DNA of 16,349 bases. It comes from Bacteroidales bacterium (GTDB lineage Bacteria; Bacteroidota; Bacteroidia; Bacteroidales; UBA932). The stretch is taken from the NCBI GenBank assembly GCA_017551215.1, contig JAFZMA010000167.1, positions 1 to 16,349 on the forward strand, written 5' to 3'. This document shows positions 1 through 6,545 of this stretch, in pieces (position 1 is the first letter of the stretch; each line of letters opens with the position of its first letter). The notes under the pieces were generated by a model that did not search any database, was not told where the DNA came from, and saw only the letters and a program-made list of their open reading frames with translations. The translations under genes and the position numbers were made by a program.

Positions 1-47
1 CTCCCCTCCTGTAAGCCGTCTTTCATCTCTTCTGACAAATTTTCCAT
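1..47 (-). CDS. Possible 5' end of a divergent gene (partial)
   Basis: On the minus strand an ATG at 47 opens a reading frame that stays open to the window edge and gives MENLSEEMKDGLQEG. The acidic, Glu/Lys-rich composition looks coding, and the position just upstream of a + strand gene would suit a divergent pair. Only 15 codons are visible. Two + strand frames are also open over the same bases, ending at TAA 70-72 and TGA 74-76, so this could instead be the 3' end of an upstream + strand gene. No function can be assigned. Confidence 0.25.
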   Translation of the reverse strand, partial: MENLSEEMKDGLQEG

Positions 48-83
48 TGCAGGTGCAAGGTACGAATTATAAATGAAGAATAG

Positions 84-114
84 TTTGATGTTAGCCGCAA
101 AAATCGTAACTTGC
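84..114 (+). promoter_or_regulatory. Candidate Bacteroidota-type promoter for the envelope cluster
   Basis: TTTG at 84-87 is followed after exactly 19 nt by TAACTTGC at 107-114. This fits the Bacteroidota housekeeping pattern TTTG-N19-TAnnTTTG except that the -7 element has one T fewer. The predicted start of transcription falls a few bases before the ATG at 130, giving a very short leader. The imperfect -7 box keeps confidence moderate. Confidence 0.45.
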
Positions 115-129
115 GGAAAATATTTTTCC

Positions 130-651
130 ATGAAAAAATACTGGTACATAATTCCCCTTGTTTTAGTATTGATAATACTTGCACTTGTTTTGATTTATTC
201 ATCCGGATCAAGTGACAAATTCGGGAAAAACCATCCAATTCCCCAGGGACTGGAATACAGTCTGCCTCTGAATGATTCCATTTCAGCCCCAGCAGTTGAC
301 ACTCTTGACTCAAGCACCTGGCTGGTTCTCCGGAATGATATCCAGGGCGGTATCTACAACTATGACTTCTATTACACCCCGCTGCCTGCAGGAGAAATCT
401 TCCTCAGATGCTTCGAGGCCACAGAAAACATTCCGCTTTCAGAGAAAGAAATCGAAGAACGCAGCAAAGTCCAGATAGATTCCACAGCATCATTCTCACA
501 ATTGGTCAACAAGCAGCAATTCTCTATCTATGAAGGAGATTGGGAAGATTATTATGCTGCCAGGGTTGAGGTTTGGTTCAGGGATGCTGCAACAAAGCAG
601 GAGAAGAAACTTCTGGAGAAGGTTTACCGTGTAGAAGGTTGGACGAGATAA
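130..651 (+). CDS. Single-pass membrane-anchored protein of unknown function
   Basis: This 173-residue protein has a short basic start (MKKYW), a hydrophobic segment at about residues 6-23 and then a polar domain to the end. There is no lipobox Cys and no clear signal peptidase I site, so the segment probably stays as an anchor with the C-terminal domain outside the inner membrane. The domain is rich in aromatic and acidic residues, for example YEGDWEDYYAARVEVWF at 134-150, and ends in EGWTR. An in-frame ATG at 73 lies upstream, but the one at 130 starts directly at the signal-like sequence and sits below the candidate promoter, so it was preferred. It is the first of five closely spaced genes; the next start is 17 nt after the stop. 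I do not recognise a named family. Confidence 0.8.
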   Translation: MKKYWYIIPLVLVLIILALVLIYSSGSSDKFGKNHPIPQGLEYSLPLNDSISAPAVDTLDSSTWLVLRNDIQGGIYNYDFYYTPLPAGEIFLRCFEATENIPLSEKEIEERSKVQIDSTASFSQLVNKQQFSIYEGDWEDYYAARVEVWFRDAATKQEKKLLEKVYRVEGWTR

Positions 652-668
652 TTATTAAAATCACCAAT

Positions 669-1484
669 ATGAAGAATTTACATTTATTCCTTGTAGCTCT
701 TATGGCATTGGCTGTCTTGTCCTGCAAGTCAAACAGCGCTGCAAACCAAGAGCAAGAAGTGGGCGCAACACCTCAAGACAGCGTTATCACCTTAACCGTG
801 AATGGCGTTTCCTTCAACATGATTCTGGTAAAGGGCGGCACATTCACAATGGGTGCAACTAGCGAGCAGGGAGAGGATGCCGAGGACGATGAAAAACCGG
901 CTCACGAGGTAACTCTTTTTGATTACTACATCGCTGAGACAGAGGTTACACAGGCCCTGTATGAAGCAGTTATGGGAGACAACCCTTCAGATAACGTGGG
1001 AGAAGACCTTCCGGTTGAATCTCTTGAAAGAGAAGACTGCGAATTCTTTGCAGACAAGCTCAGCGAACTGACCGGAAAATCATTCCGTCTGCCTACTGAG
1101 GCCGAGTGGGAATTCGCGGCCCGCGGAGGAATCAAAAGCAAGGGCTTCAAATACGCCGGAAGCGATAATCTTGAAGAGGTGGCATGGTTCAACGATATAG
1201 ATGGCGGAACCCATCCTGTAAAAGGAAAGGCTCCAAACGAACTTGGCCTTTACGATATGAGCGGCAATGTAGACGAGTTCTGCGCAGATGACTATGCCCC
1301 ATATAGCGAGGAAAGCCAGACCAATCCTCAGGTGGAGGACGAAAATTCCGAGGGACAGGTAACGCGTGGCGGAAACTTCTGCACAGATGAAGCCACATAC
1401 TGCAGGGTATCACATCGTGGATATACAACCGGTTATTTATTCGGCAGCCTTGGCTTCCGTCTTGTTATGATTGTTGAACAGTAA
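669..1484 (+). CDS. SUMF1/formylglycine-generating-enzyme-fold lipoprotein
   Basis: This 271-residue protein has a lipoprotein signal ending in VLSC (Cys19), so it is predicted to be lipid-anchored on the envelope. Residues about 50-267 carry the SUMF1 (FGE-sulfatase) fold: MILVKGGTFTMG at 51-62, the RLPTEAEWEFAARGG block at 140-154, DMSGNVDEF at 196-204, RGGNFC at 233-238 and GFRLV at 262-266. Family members either oxidise a sulfatase Cys to formylglycine or act as non-catalytic envelope or adhesion factors such as GldJ/GldK. Two Cys (238 and 245) lie near where the catalytic pair of true FGE sits, but seven residues apart instead of five, and no sulfatase is nearby. The usual W-E-W part of the GN-W-E-W motif is replaced by D-E-F. 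A non-FGE structural or binding role is therefore more likely. The upstream in-frame ATG at 573 lies inside the preceding gene and was rejected. Confidence 0.85.
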   Translation: MKNLHLFLVALMALAVLSCKSNSAANQEQEVGATPQDSVITLTVNGVSFNMILVKGGTFTMGATSEQGEDAEDDEKPAHEVTLFDYYIAETEVTQALYEAVMGDNPSDNVGEDLPVESLEREDCEFFADKLSELTGKSFRLPTEAEWEFAARGGIKSKGFKYAGSDNLEEVAWFNDIDGGTHPVKGKAPNELGLYDMSGNVDEFCADDYAPYSEESQTNPQVEDENSEGQVTRGGNFCTDEATYCRVSHRGYTTGYLFGSLGFRLVMIVEQ

Positions 1485-1500
1485 AAAACATAGAAAAATC

Positions 1501-2430
1501 ATGAAAAGGATTCTTTTGCTGACAGCCCTGTTTTTCATTGGATTTGCGGCAAGTGCTCAGACATATGTTAATCCACCGCAAAGTTCCAATAGCAAGACCG
1601 TTAAAGTGTCTAAGGTGGAAAAATTCGCCAACTACACTATGGTCTATCTGAAGTATTCTTCTCCGACAAGTAACAGTGCGGGCATGATAAACGCTTATCC
1701 CACACTCACAGACCAGGCCACAGGCAAAAAATACAAGGCTACGGCAGCCGTGAATTTCAAATGGGGAAATAAATATGTGGGAAATGTCACATTTAAAATC
1801 AAATTCCCGCCGCTCCCGGCGTCCGCTACAAAGCTAACTTTCAAGGAGGCTGAAGTTGTAGAGGGCTCTTGGATAATCAAAAACATAACATTGACCAAGG
1901 CAAGCACGCAAAATACAACACAAAGCAAACAGACAACGGCTAAAAAGACAACTACGGCTAAAAAACAGACTACGGCCAAACAGCAGACAACCGCCAAGAA
2001 GCAGACAACTGCAAAGAAAGCATCATCGTCGAACATTCAGACTGTAGCCGGAAAGACCACCTACACTAACCCAAGTCAACGCCCAAAACATTCATTGTAT
2101 AAGGTAACAAAAGTCATAAGGACGAAAACATCTACCGTCGTTCACTTATATATCTCTATGAAGGATCGTGTTATGATCCGTGAAACAGAATTGATAGATG
2201 AAGACACTTATAAGAAATACAAGGCGAGAAAGGCGCTCAATTTTAATGACTGCTATGATAATCCAAATGCCTATACATATATGATCGAATTCCCGCCTCT
2301 ACCGAGAAGTGTTTCGGTAGTCACTCTCAAAAGCTATGAGAAGGAAGTTTACAACATACAGCTACCGCCTCCTGCAGAACCGAAACCTAAAAACAACAGC
2401 GGCAACAAAACCGTGATTATCAACATGTAA
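1501..2430 (+). CDS. Secreted two-domain protein with internal duplication and KQTTAK linker
   Basis: This 309-residue protein has a signal peptidase I leader (MKRILLLTALFF to ASAQ, cleavage near residue 20), so it is periplasmic or exported. Residues about 21-132 and 187-287 are two diverged copies of one domain. TYVNPPQ (21) matches TYTNPSQ (187), GKKYKATAAVNF (75) matches YKKYKARKALNF (237), and FPPLPAS (102) matches FPPLPRS (264). They are joined by a low-complexity basic linker of five hexapeptides (143-172), and a Pro-rich tail follows. The domain looks beta-rich; I do not recognise its family. The start at 1501 begins at the signal peptide, 16 nt after the previous stop; the ATG at 1471 overlaps the previous gene and was rejected. 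The third gene of the envelope cluster, it has A-rich codons unlike those of the SusC genes. Confidence 0.85.
   Translation: MKRILLLTALFFIGFAASAQTYVNPPQSSNSKTVKVSKVEKFANYTMVYLKYSSPTSNSAGMINAYPTLTDQATGKKYKATAAVNFKWGNKYVGNVTFKIKFPPLPASATKLTFKEAEVVEGSWIIKNITLTKASTQNTTQSKQTTAKKTTTAKKQTTAKQQTTAKKQTTAKKASSSNIQTVAGKTTYTNPSQRPKHSLYKVTKVIRTKTSTVVHLYISMKDRVMIRETELIDEDTYKKYKARKALNFNDCYDNPNAYTYMIEFPPLPRSVSVVTLKSYEKEVYNIQLPPPAEPKPKNNSGNKTVIINM
1927..2016 (+). repeat. Five 18-bp in-frame tandem repeats (KQTTAK)
   Basis: Five consecutive 18-nt units encode KQTTAK, KTTTAK, KQTTAK, QQTTAK and KQTTAK. Third-codon positions have diverged (ACG, ACT, ACC and GCT, GCC, GCA), so the copies are not freshly duplicated. 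The unit length is a multiple of three, so copy-number change would alter linker length without a frameshift. The result is a positively charged, probably disordered spacer between two folded domains. Confidence 0.9.
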
Positions 2431-2464
2431 AAGGAAAGTTTTTCAAATTTTTAAACATAAGACC

Positions 2465-3031
2465 ATGAAAAAGATTGCAATTTTCTCAATTATCGCATTG
2501 GCTGCTGCCGTGATGGTTTCCGCCTGCAAGGCAAAACCTGCAGAGAATGTAGAGCAGCCTAAAGATGCCGTAACAGCCTTTGCTCCAGAAAATCTGGTGA
2601 CAATAATCAATTCTGACTGGGCCGCTGTTCCACAGGAATTGCTCGATGCCATGGGCATGAAAACCCTGAAAGCATTCAAGCAGGAGGTTAAAGACGCCCA
2701 ATGCGACAATCTCCAGTATTATTATGGAAAGGGCGCTACTGTTGAACTCGACGAAGAGGGCCAGCCTGTAGCCATTGCTTCCGACGATGATAATGCGATT
2801 GTCATTCATCTGACCGCAGAATCTGCGGCATACGGCACTATAGCTTTCCGCAATGAAGCTGACTATAACGAGTTTCTGAAGAAAGCCGAAGCCTTCAAGG
2901 AGAACGTAAAGGAAGGAGAAGAACCGGAATTGGAGTTCACCGGGGTAGGCAAGAATACCGAGGACGAGAAACAGATGCCTGGTTATGAGAAAGACAAGTG
3001 GTACATCGTTGATTTCATATCCAATAAATAA
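2465..3031 (+). CDS. Small lipoprotein of unknown function
   Basis: This 188-residue protein starts with a lipoprotein signal (MKKIAIFSIIALAAAV, lipobox V-S-A-C with Cys21). A short acidic and Pro/Ala-containing spacer follows, then a mixed alpha/beta domain that ends in KWYIVDFISNK. The mature part is strongly acidic (runs such as DEEG, DDDN and EGEEPELEF) and has one further Cys, at about residue 80 (DAQCDN). It sits 34 nt after the preceding gene and 12 nt before the next, so co-transcription is likely. I do not recognise the family. No catalytic motif is visible, so a binding or structural role at the outer membrane is possible but unproven. Confidence 0.8.
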   Translation: MKKIAIFSIIALAAAVMVSACKAKPAENVEQPKDAVTAFAPENLVTIINSDWAAVPQELLDAMGMKTLKAFKQEVKDAQCDNLQYYYGKGATVELDEEGQPVAIASDDDNAIVIHLTAESAAYGTIAFRNEADYNEFLKKAEAFKENVKEGEEPELEFTGVGKNTEDEKQMPGYEKDKWYIVDFISNK

Positions 3032-3043
3032 TTCCAGAATAAG

Positions 3044-3622
3044 ATGAAAAAGTTTCTTTTATTGACAGTAATACTTTTTGTGGCCTTTGCCTCCTGCACC
3101 AACAAAACTAAAGAGCAGCCAGCAGAAGAACCTGCTGCAGCAACTGTCGACACAGCCCTTGTAGCCGCTGCAGAGAACAACCTCAAGGCACATCAGGAGG
3201 ACATCCAGACACTGTGGTATCTGGCTTATGGCGATAAGAAAATCGCCGGCTACTCTCTTGCCAATGACTATGTATATCTCAACAGCGAGGATGGCAAGGA
3301 CGCATTGCTCCTTTCCTTCTACAAGGATATGAAAGACGTCGATAATTTTGACGGTATTCCTGTAACCGAAGGCCAGGAAGTGTCATTCCAGGGAGATGCA
3401 GTTGTGGTTAAGGGTTTCGGCCAGACCACTTATTTCCAGAAGACCGAAAACGAGGGATTCAAGCAGCTCTTCACCGAGAGTGAGAAAGACGGAAAGAAAG
3501 TCTTTACCAACGATGCTGGAGAACCTTACGACGAAGCTGAAGCACAGGCTTTCATCGAGAATCTCTCCAAGGAAGCTTCCACAAAGCTTTCCGACATCCT
3601 TGTCAAATGGAAGACCGAATAA
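3044..3622 (+). CDS. Small lipoprotein of unknown function, last gene of the envelope cluster
   Basis: This 192-residue lipoprotein has the signal MKKFLLLTVILFVAF with lipobox F-A-S-C (Cys18). Next come a Lys/Glu/Pro/Ala spacer (about 19-36) and a soluble acidic domain. The C-terminal third is helical and charged (EAEAQAFIENLSKEASTKL) and ends in KWKTE. It resembles its upstream neighbour in size and layout, but I see no convincing sequence match between the two. It lies 12 nt downstream of that neighbour and is followed at once by an intrinsic terminator, so it closes the transcription unit. Family and function are not recognised. Confidence 0.8.
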   Translation: MKKFLLLTVILFVAFASCTNKTKEQPAEEPAAATVDTALVAAAENNLKAHQEDIQTLWYLAYGDKKIAGYSLANDYVYLNSEDGKDALLLSFYKDMKDVDNFDGIPVTEGQEVSFQGDAVVVKGFGQTTYFQKTENEGFKQLFTESEKDGKKVFTNDAGEPYDEAEAQAFIENLSKEASTKLSDILVKWKTE

Positions 3623-3644
3623 TCAGCCTCAAAGCTGGTAAATG

Positions 3645-3675
3645 AAAAGACCGATGCCATTGCACCGGTCTTTTT
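3645..3675 (+). terminator. Intrinsic terminator after the envelope cluster
   Basis: AAAAGACCG (3645-3653) pairs with CGGTCTTTT (3666-3674). The helix continues past one A/C mismatch with TGC/GCA around a 4-nt loop, and a T-run follows. It begins 22 nt after the stop of the last lipoprotein gene, directly before the engB promoter. Confidence 0.82.
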
Positions 3676-3676
3676 C

Positions 3677-3707
3677 TTTGCAGTGACTGTCAATTTTCTT
3701 AAATTTG
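3677..3707 (+). promoter_or_regulatory. Bacteroidota consensus promoter for the engB-prs-nadE-der unit
   Basis: TTTG at 3677-3680, a 19-nt spacer, then TAAATTTG at 3700-3707 followed by C. This is a full match to the Bacteroidota TTTG-N19-TAnnTTTGC pattern. It begins right after the preceding terminator and lies 19 nt before the engB ATG, implying a leader of roughly a dozen bases. Confidence 0.75.
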
Positions 3708-3726
3708 CAGCCAAACTTGAGCAGGT

Positions 3727-4377
3727 ATGAAAATCAAGAAGGCGGAATTCGCAGGCAGCAGCACCAGACTCGGGGGAAGACCGGGCAAAAGGCTCCCTGA
3801 GATAGCCTTCATAGGGCGCTCAAACGTGGGAAAGTCCTCCCTAATCAATATGCTCTGCTCAGATGCCCAAAAGATAACAAAGGGCAAGGAACTGGCCCGC
3901 ACCAGCTCTTCTCCGGGCAAGACAATATCCATAAACCATTTCCTTGTCAACGACAGCTGGTACCTTGTAGACCTCCCAGGATACGGTTATGCCAAGATTT
4001 CCGGAAAGCAGAGGGAGGAACTGGCCAGGATGAACAACGAATACATAGGAGGGTCTGAAGAACTGGCCACTCTGTTCGTGCTTCTGGACTCCCGCCACGC
4101 CCTCCAGCAGATAGATTTGGACTTTATTACGGCCTTGGGAGAAGAAGGAATCCCTTTTTCCATTATCTTTACAAAATCAGACAAGCCGAAAAAAAGCGAG
4201 CTGGAAAAGAACATCGCAAACGTAAAGAAGAGTCTTTCAGAGTATTGGGAGGAACTTCCTCCTGTTTTTGTGAGTTCGGCAGAGAAGAAAACGGGAAAAG
4301 AGGAGATAACAGAGTATATCGGACAGGTGCTGACTTTGTTCAGAGAGGCAAAGAAGGAGGAGAAACTGAATCGCTGA
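3727..4377 (+). CDS. engB: EngB (YsxC/YihA) ribosome-biogenesis GTPase
   Basis: This 216-residue TRAFAC GTPase acts in the cytoplasm on assembly of the large ribosomal subunit. The GTP-binding motifs are in order: G1 GRSNVGKSS (30-38), the G2 threonine in SSPGKT (Thr65), G3 DLPG (82-85) followed by the family signature YGYAK, G4 TKSD (149-152) and G5 SSA (183-185). The N-terminal KIKKAEFAGSS is typical of EngB. Between INML and LART, just before switch I, the chain is about seven residues longer than in the EngB sequences I recall (CSDAQKITKGKE, 44-55). It opens the transcription unit directly below a consensus promoter; prs starts 32 nt after its TGA. It is the only complete gene here that ends in TGA. 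Confidence 0.96.
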   Translation: MKIKKAEFAGSSTRLGGRPGKRLPEIAFIGRSNVGKSSLINMLCSDAQKITKGKELARTSSSPGKTISINHFLVNDSWYLVDLPGYGYAKISGKQREELARMNNEYIGGSEELATLFVLLDSRHALQQIDLDFITALGEEGIPFSIIFTKSDKPKKSELEKNIANVKKSLSEYWEELPPVFVSSAEKKTGKEEITEYIGQVLTLFREAKKEEKLNR

Positions 4378-4409
4378 GATTGTTATTGAAAAATATATAA
4401 AGCAAGAAT

Positions 4410-5354
4410 ATGGAACATCCTATCAAGATTTTCTCAACCAGAAACTCCAGATACCTGGCTGAGCGCATTGCAAAATCGCTTAATCTGGAACTTGGCAAAT
4501 CTGATGTAACTGTCTTCAGCGATGGGGAATTCCAGCCTATTTACCTGGAGAGCGTCAGAGGCGTGGCTGTGTTCATCGTGTGCTCCACTTTCCCGCCGAT
4601 GGAAAACCTTATGGAACTGCTCCTTATGATAGACGCGGCCAAGAGAGCCTCTGCCTACAAGGTTGTTGCAGTGATGCCGTATTTCGGCTGGGCAAGGCAG
4701 GACCGCAAAGACCGCCCGAGAGTATCTATTGGAGCCAAGCTGGTAGCCAACCTTCTGGAAGCTTCCGGATGCGACCGCATAATGACGGCAGACCTGCACG
4801 CAGACCAGATACAGGGATTCTTCGACTTCCCGGTAGACCATATTTATGCAAGCTCCATATTCCTGCCTTATCTCCGCTCCCTGAAGCTTGAGGATCTGAG
4901 CATTGCGGCTCCGGACATGGGAAGCGCCAAGAGAGTGAACGCTTACTCCAGGATCATCGGCTGCCCTATGATCATCTGCCACAAGAGCAGGGAAAGGGCA
5001 AACGTTGTGGGTTCCATGACCGCCATCGGAGACGTGGAGGGAAGGAACATTGTAATCGTAGATGACATGGTGGACACCGCCGGCACTCTCTGCAAGGCCG
5101 CCAAGATGCTGGTGGACAAGGGTGCAAAGAGCGTAAGGGCTCTGGCCACCCATCCTGTCCTTTCAGGTGCAGCCTACGAACATATAGCCTCCTCTCCTCT
5201 CGAGGAACTGGTGGTTACGGACACCATCCCTCTGAGGGCACCGGAAGGAGCTGATACAAGCAAGATTAAGGTCATCTCCGTAGCAGAGCTTTTCGGAGAC
5301 GTTATAGACAAGGTTTACAGAGACAAATCCTTTGGAAATACGCTGATGTATTAA
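4410..5354 (+). CDS. prs: Ribose-phosphate pyrophosphokinase (PRPP synthetase)
   Basis: This 314-residue enzyme makes PRPP from ribose 5-phosphate and ATP in the cytoplasm, feeding purine, pyrimidine, histidine, tryptophan and NAD synthesis. It has the usual full length of class I PRPP synthetases. Visible motifs are FSDGE (36-40), the ATP-binding RQDRK (96-100), the metal- and substrate-binding TADLHADQIQGFF (126-138) with His130, the flexible catalytic-loop residues Lys192 and Arg194, and the PRPP-binding signature VDDMVDTAGT (217-226). The start at 4410 gives the typical N-terminus IKIFSTRNSRYLAERIAKSL. It sits between engB and nadE in one tight unit, so its product is made together with an enzyme of NAD synthesis, one of its downstream pathways. 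Confidence 0.97.
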   Translation: MEHPIKIFSTRNSRYLAERIAKSLNLELGKSDVTVFSDGEFQPIYLESVRGVAVFIVCSTFPPMENLMELLLMIDAAKRASAYKVVAVMPYFGWARQDRKDRPRVSIGAKLVANLLEASGCDRIMTADLHADQIQGFFDFPVDHIYASSIFLPYLRSLKLEDLSIAAPDMGSAKRVNAYSRIIGCPMIICHKSRERANVVGSMTAIGDVEGRNIVIVDDMVDTAGTLCKAAKMLVDKGAKSVRALATHPVLSGAAYEHIASSPLEELVVTDTIPLRAPEGADTSKIKVISVAELFGDVIDKVYRDKSFGNTLMY

Positions 5355-5376
5355 CCTCATACAAAACTTATTAGCC

Positions 5377-6225
5377 ATGCTCATCCACAAAGAATTCACT
5401 ATTGGGGAAATCCGTTTCCGCCTGGTAGAAGGCATCAGGGATTACTTCCGGGGCTGCAATATGGAAAAGGCTGTCCTGGGACTTAGCGGCGGCATAGATT
5501 CCGCAGTGGTTGCGGCATTGGCCGTGGAGGCTTTGGGAAAGGAGAACGTTCACGGAATTCTGCTGCCGAGCGAATTCTCCACCATGCATTCCATTCAGGA
5601 TGCCGTGGATCTTGCAGACAATCTGGGCATTGGCTACAACGTGATTCCAATATCTGACATTTACCACAAGTTCATGAAAGGGCTGGAGGATGTGTTCAAG
5701 GACAAGAAAGAATGGAGCGTTGCGGAGGAGAATCTCCAGGCAAGGATAAGGGGAACCATTCTCATGGCCTATTCCAACAAGTTTAACGCCCTGTTGCTCA
5801 ACACTTCCAACAAGAGTGAACTATGCACTGGCTACGGTACCCTGTACGGAGACCTTGCCGGCGCCATAATGGTGATTGCAGACCTCTACAAGGGAGATGT
5901 TTATGAACTTGCATACGACATAAACCGCGAGGAGGAAATCATTCCGGTTTCCACCCTGACCAAGGCTCCGAGCGCAGAGCTCCGTCCGGACCAGAAAGAT
6001 TCGGATTCACTTCCGGACTACGAGCTTCTGGACCCTATCCTTTATGCCGTAAACGAGGGAGGAAAGACCTACGCCCAGCTGGAAGAGGAAGGGTACGACA
6101 AAGTACTGCTTGCCAGAATCAGCTCACTCACAGGCAAGTCCGCCTTCAAGATCCACCAGATTCCTCCTATCCTCAACATAAGCAGCGCCCCTGTGGTGTA
6201 CAGGGAAAAATGGCTTATCAAGTAA
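5377..6225 (+). CDS. nadE: NAD synthetase, short (ammonia-type) form
   Basis: This 282-residue N-type ATP pyrophosphatase converts nicotinate adenine dinucleotide to NAD through an adenylated intermediate. Motifs are the P-loop SGGIDSA (37-43), ENLQARIRG (118-126), LNTSNKSEL (141-149), TGYGTLYGDLAGA (151-163) and the substrate-site stretch APSAELRPDQKDSDSLPDYE (197-216). No N-terminal nitrilase/glutaminase domain is present, so ammonia, or a separate glutaminase, should supply the nitrogen. It starts 22 nt after prs, and only 3 nt separate its stop from the next ATG, which suggests translational coupling. Confidence 0.95.
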   Translation: MLIHKEFTIGEIRFRLVEGIRDYFRGCNMEKAVLGLSGGIDSAVVAALAVEALGKENVHGILLPSEFSTMHSIQDAVDLADNLGIGYNVIPISDIYHKFMKGLEDVFKDKKEWSVAEENLQARIRGTILMAYSNKFNALLLNTSNKSELCTGYGTLYGDLAGAIMVIADLYKGDVYELAYDINREEEIIPVSTLTKAPSAELRPDQKDSDSLPDYELLDPILYAVNEGGKTYAQLEEEGYDKVLLARISSLTGKSAFKIHQIPPILNISSAPVVYREKWLIK

Positions 6226-6228
6226 CCG

Positions 6229-6528
6229 ATGAACACCCTTGCTGTCATACTGGCCTCCGTGGTCCTGGTAGGACTGTGCGTGTTCGGATTGTGCTTCAAC
6301 ATTATTTTCCGCAAAGACGGGCGTTTCCCGGATTCTGAGGTTGGGCACAACAGGGAAATGAGAAAAAGGGGCATCGTGTGCATGAGGGAAGAGGACGAAA
6401 GGATTTGGGGCAAGTCCACCCACATAAAGGTGACAGGAAACAAGAATAGACACTTAAAGACAGAACCGGATGAGCAGTGCTCTTCATGCGAGCAGGAGTG
6501 TGCTCTCAAGGGTCTTGTAAAGAGATAA
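6229..6528 (+). CDS. Small single-pass membrane protein with Cys-rich tail
   Basis: This 99-residue protein has one N-terminal hydrophobic helix (about residues 4-26) followed by a basic cytoplasm-like stretch, [16 protein letters not shown], and ends in CSSCEQEC (CxxCxxxC) near the C-terminus. I recall small Bacteroidota membrane proteins with a similar helix plus FRKxGRFP segment but know no established function. The tail cysteines resemble a metal or Fe-S ligand set. NqrM-like maturation proteins share the layout of one helix plus cysteines, but I cannot show homology. It begins 3 nt after nadE and ends 17 nt before der, and it is co-oriented, so it belongs to the same operon. Confidence 0.8.
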   Translation: MNTLAVILASVVLVGLCVFGLCFNIIFRKDGRFPDSEVGHNREMRKRGIVCMREEDERIWGKSTHIKVTGNKNRHLKTEPDEQCSSCEQECALKGLVKR

Positions 6529-6545
6529 TTAACATACGAACAAAT

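Noticed and set aside
55..62. TACCTTGC on the minus strand as a promoter for the possible divergent gene
   Set aside because: No TTTG element is at the right distance and the box is only a few bases from the candidate start codon.
1927..2016. Tandem repeats considered as a CRISPR or minisatellite element
   Set aside because: They are 18-bp in-frame units without spacers, inside a gene, encoding a protein linker.
2431..2464. A/T-rich near-palindrome between two envelope genes considered as a terminator
   Set aside because: There is no stable G/C stem, and the genes on both sides look co-transcribed.
4434..5153. 239-codon open frame on the minus strand opposite prs
   Set aside because: It is fully antisense to a canonical PRPP synthetase and its translation shows no recognisable motif.
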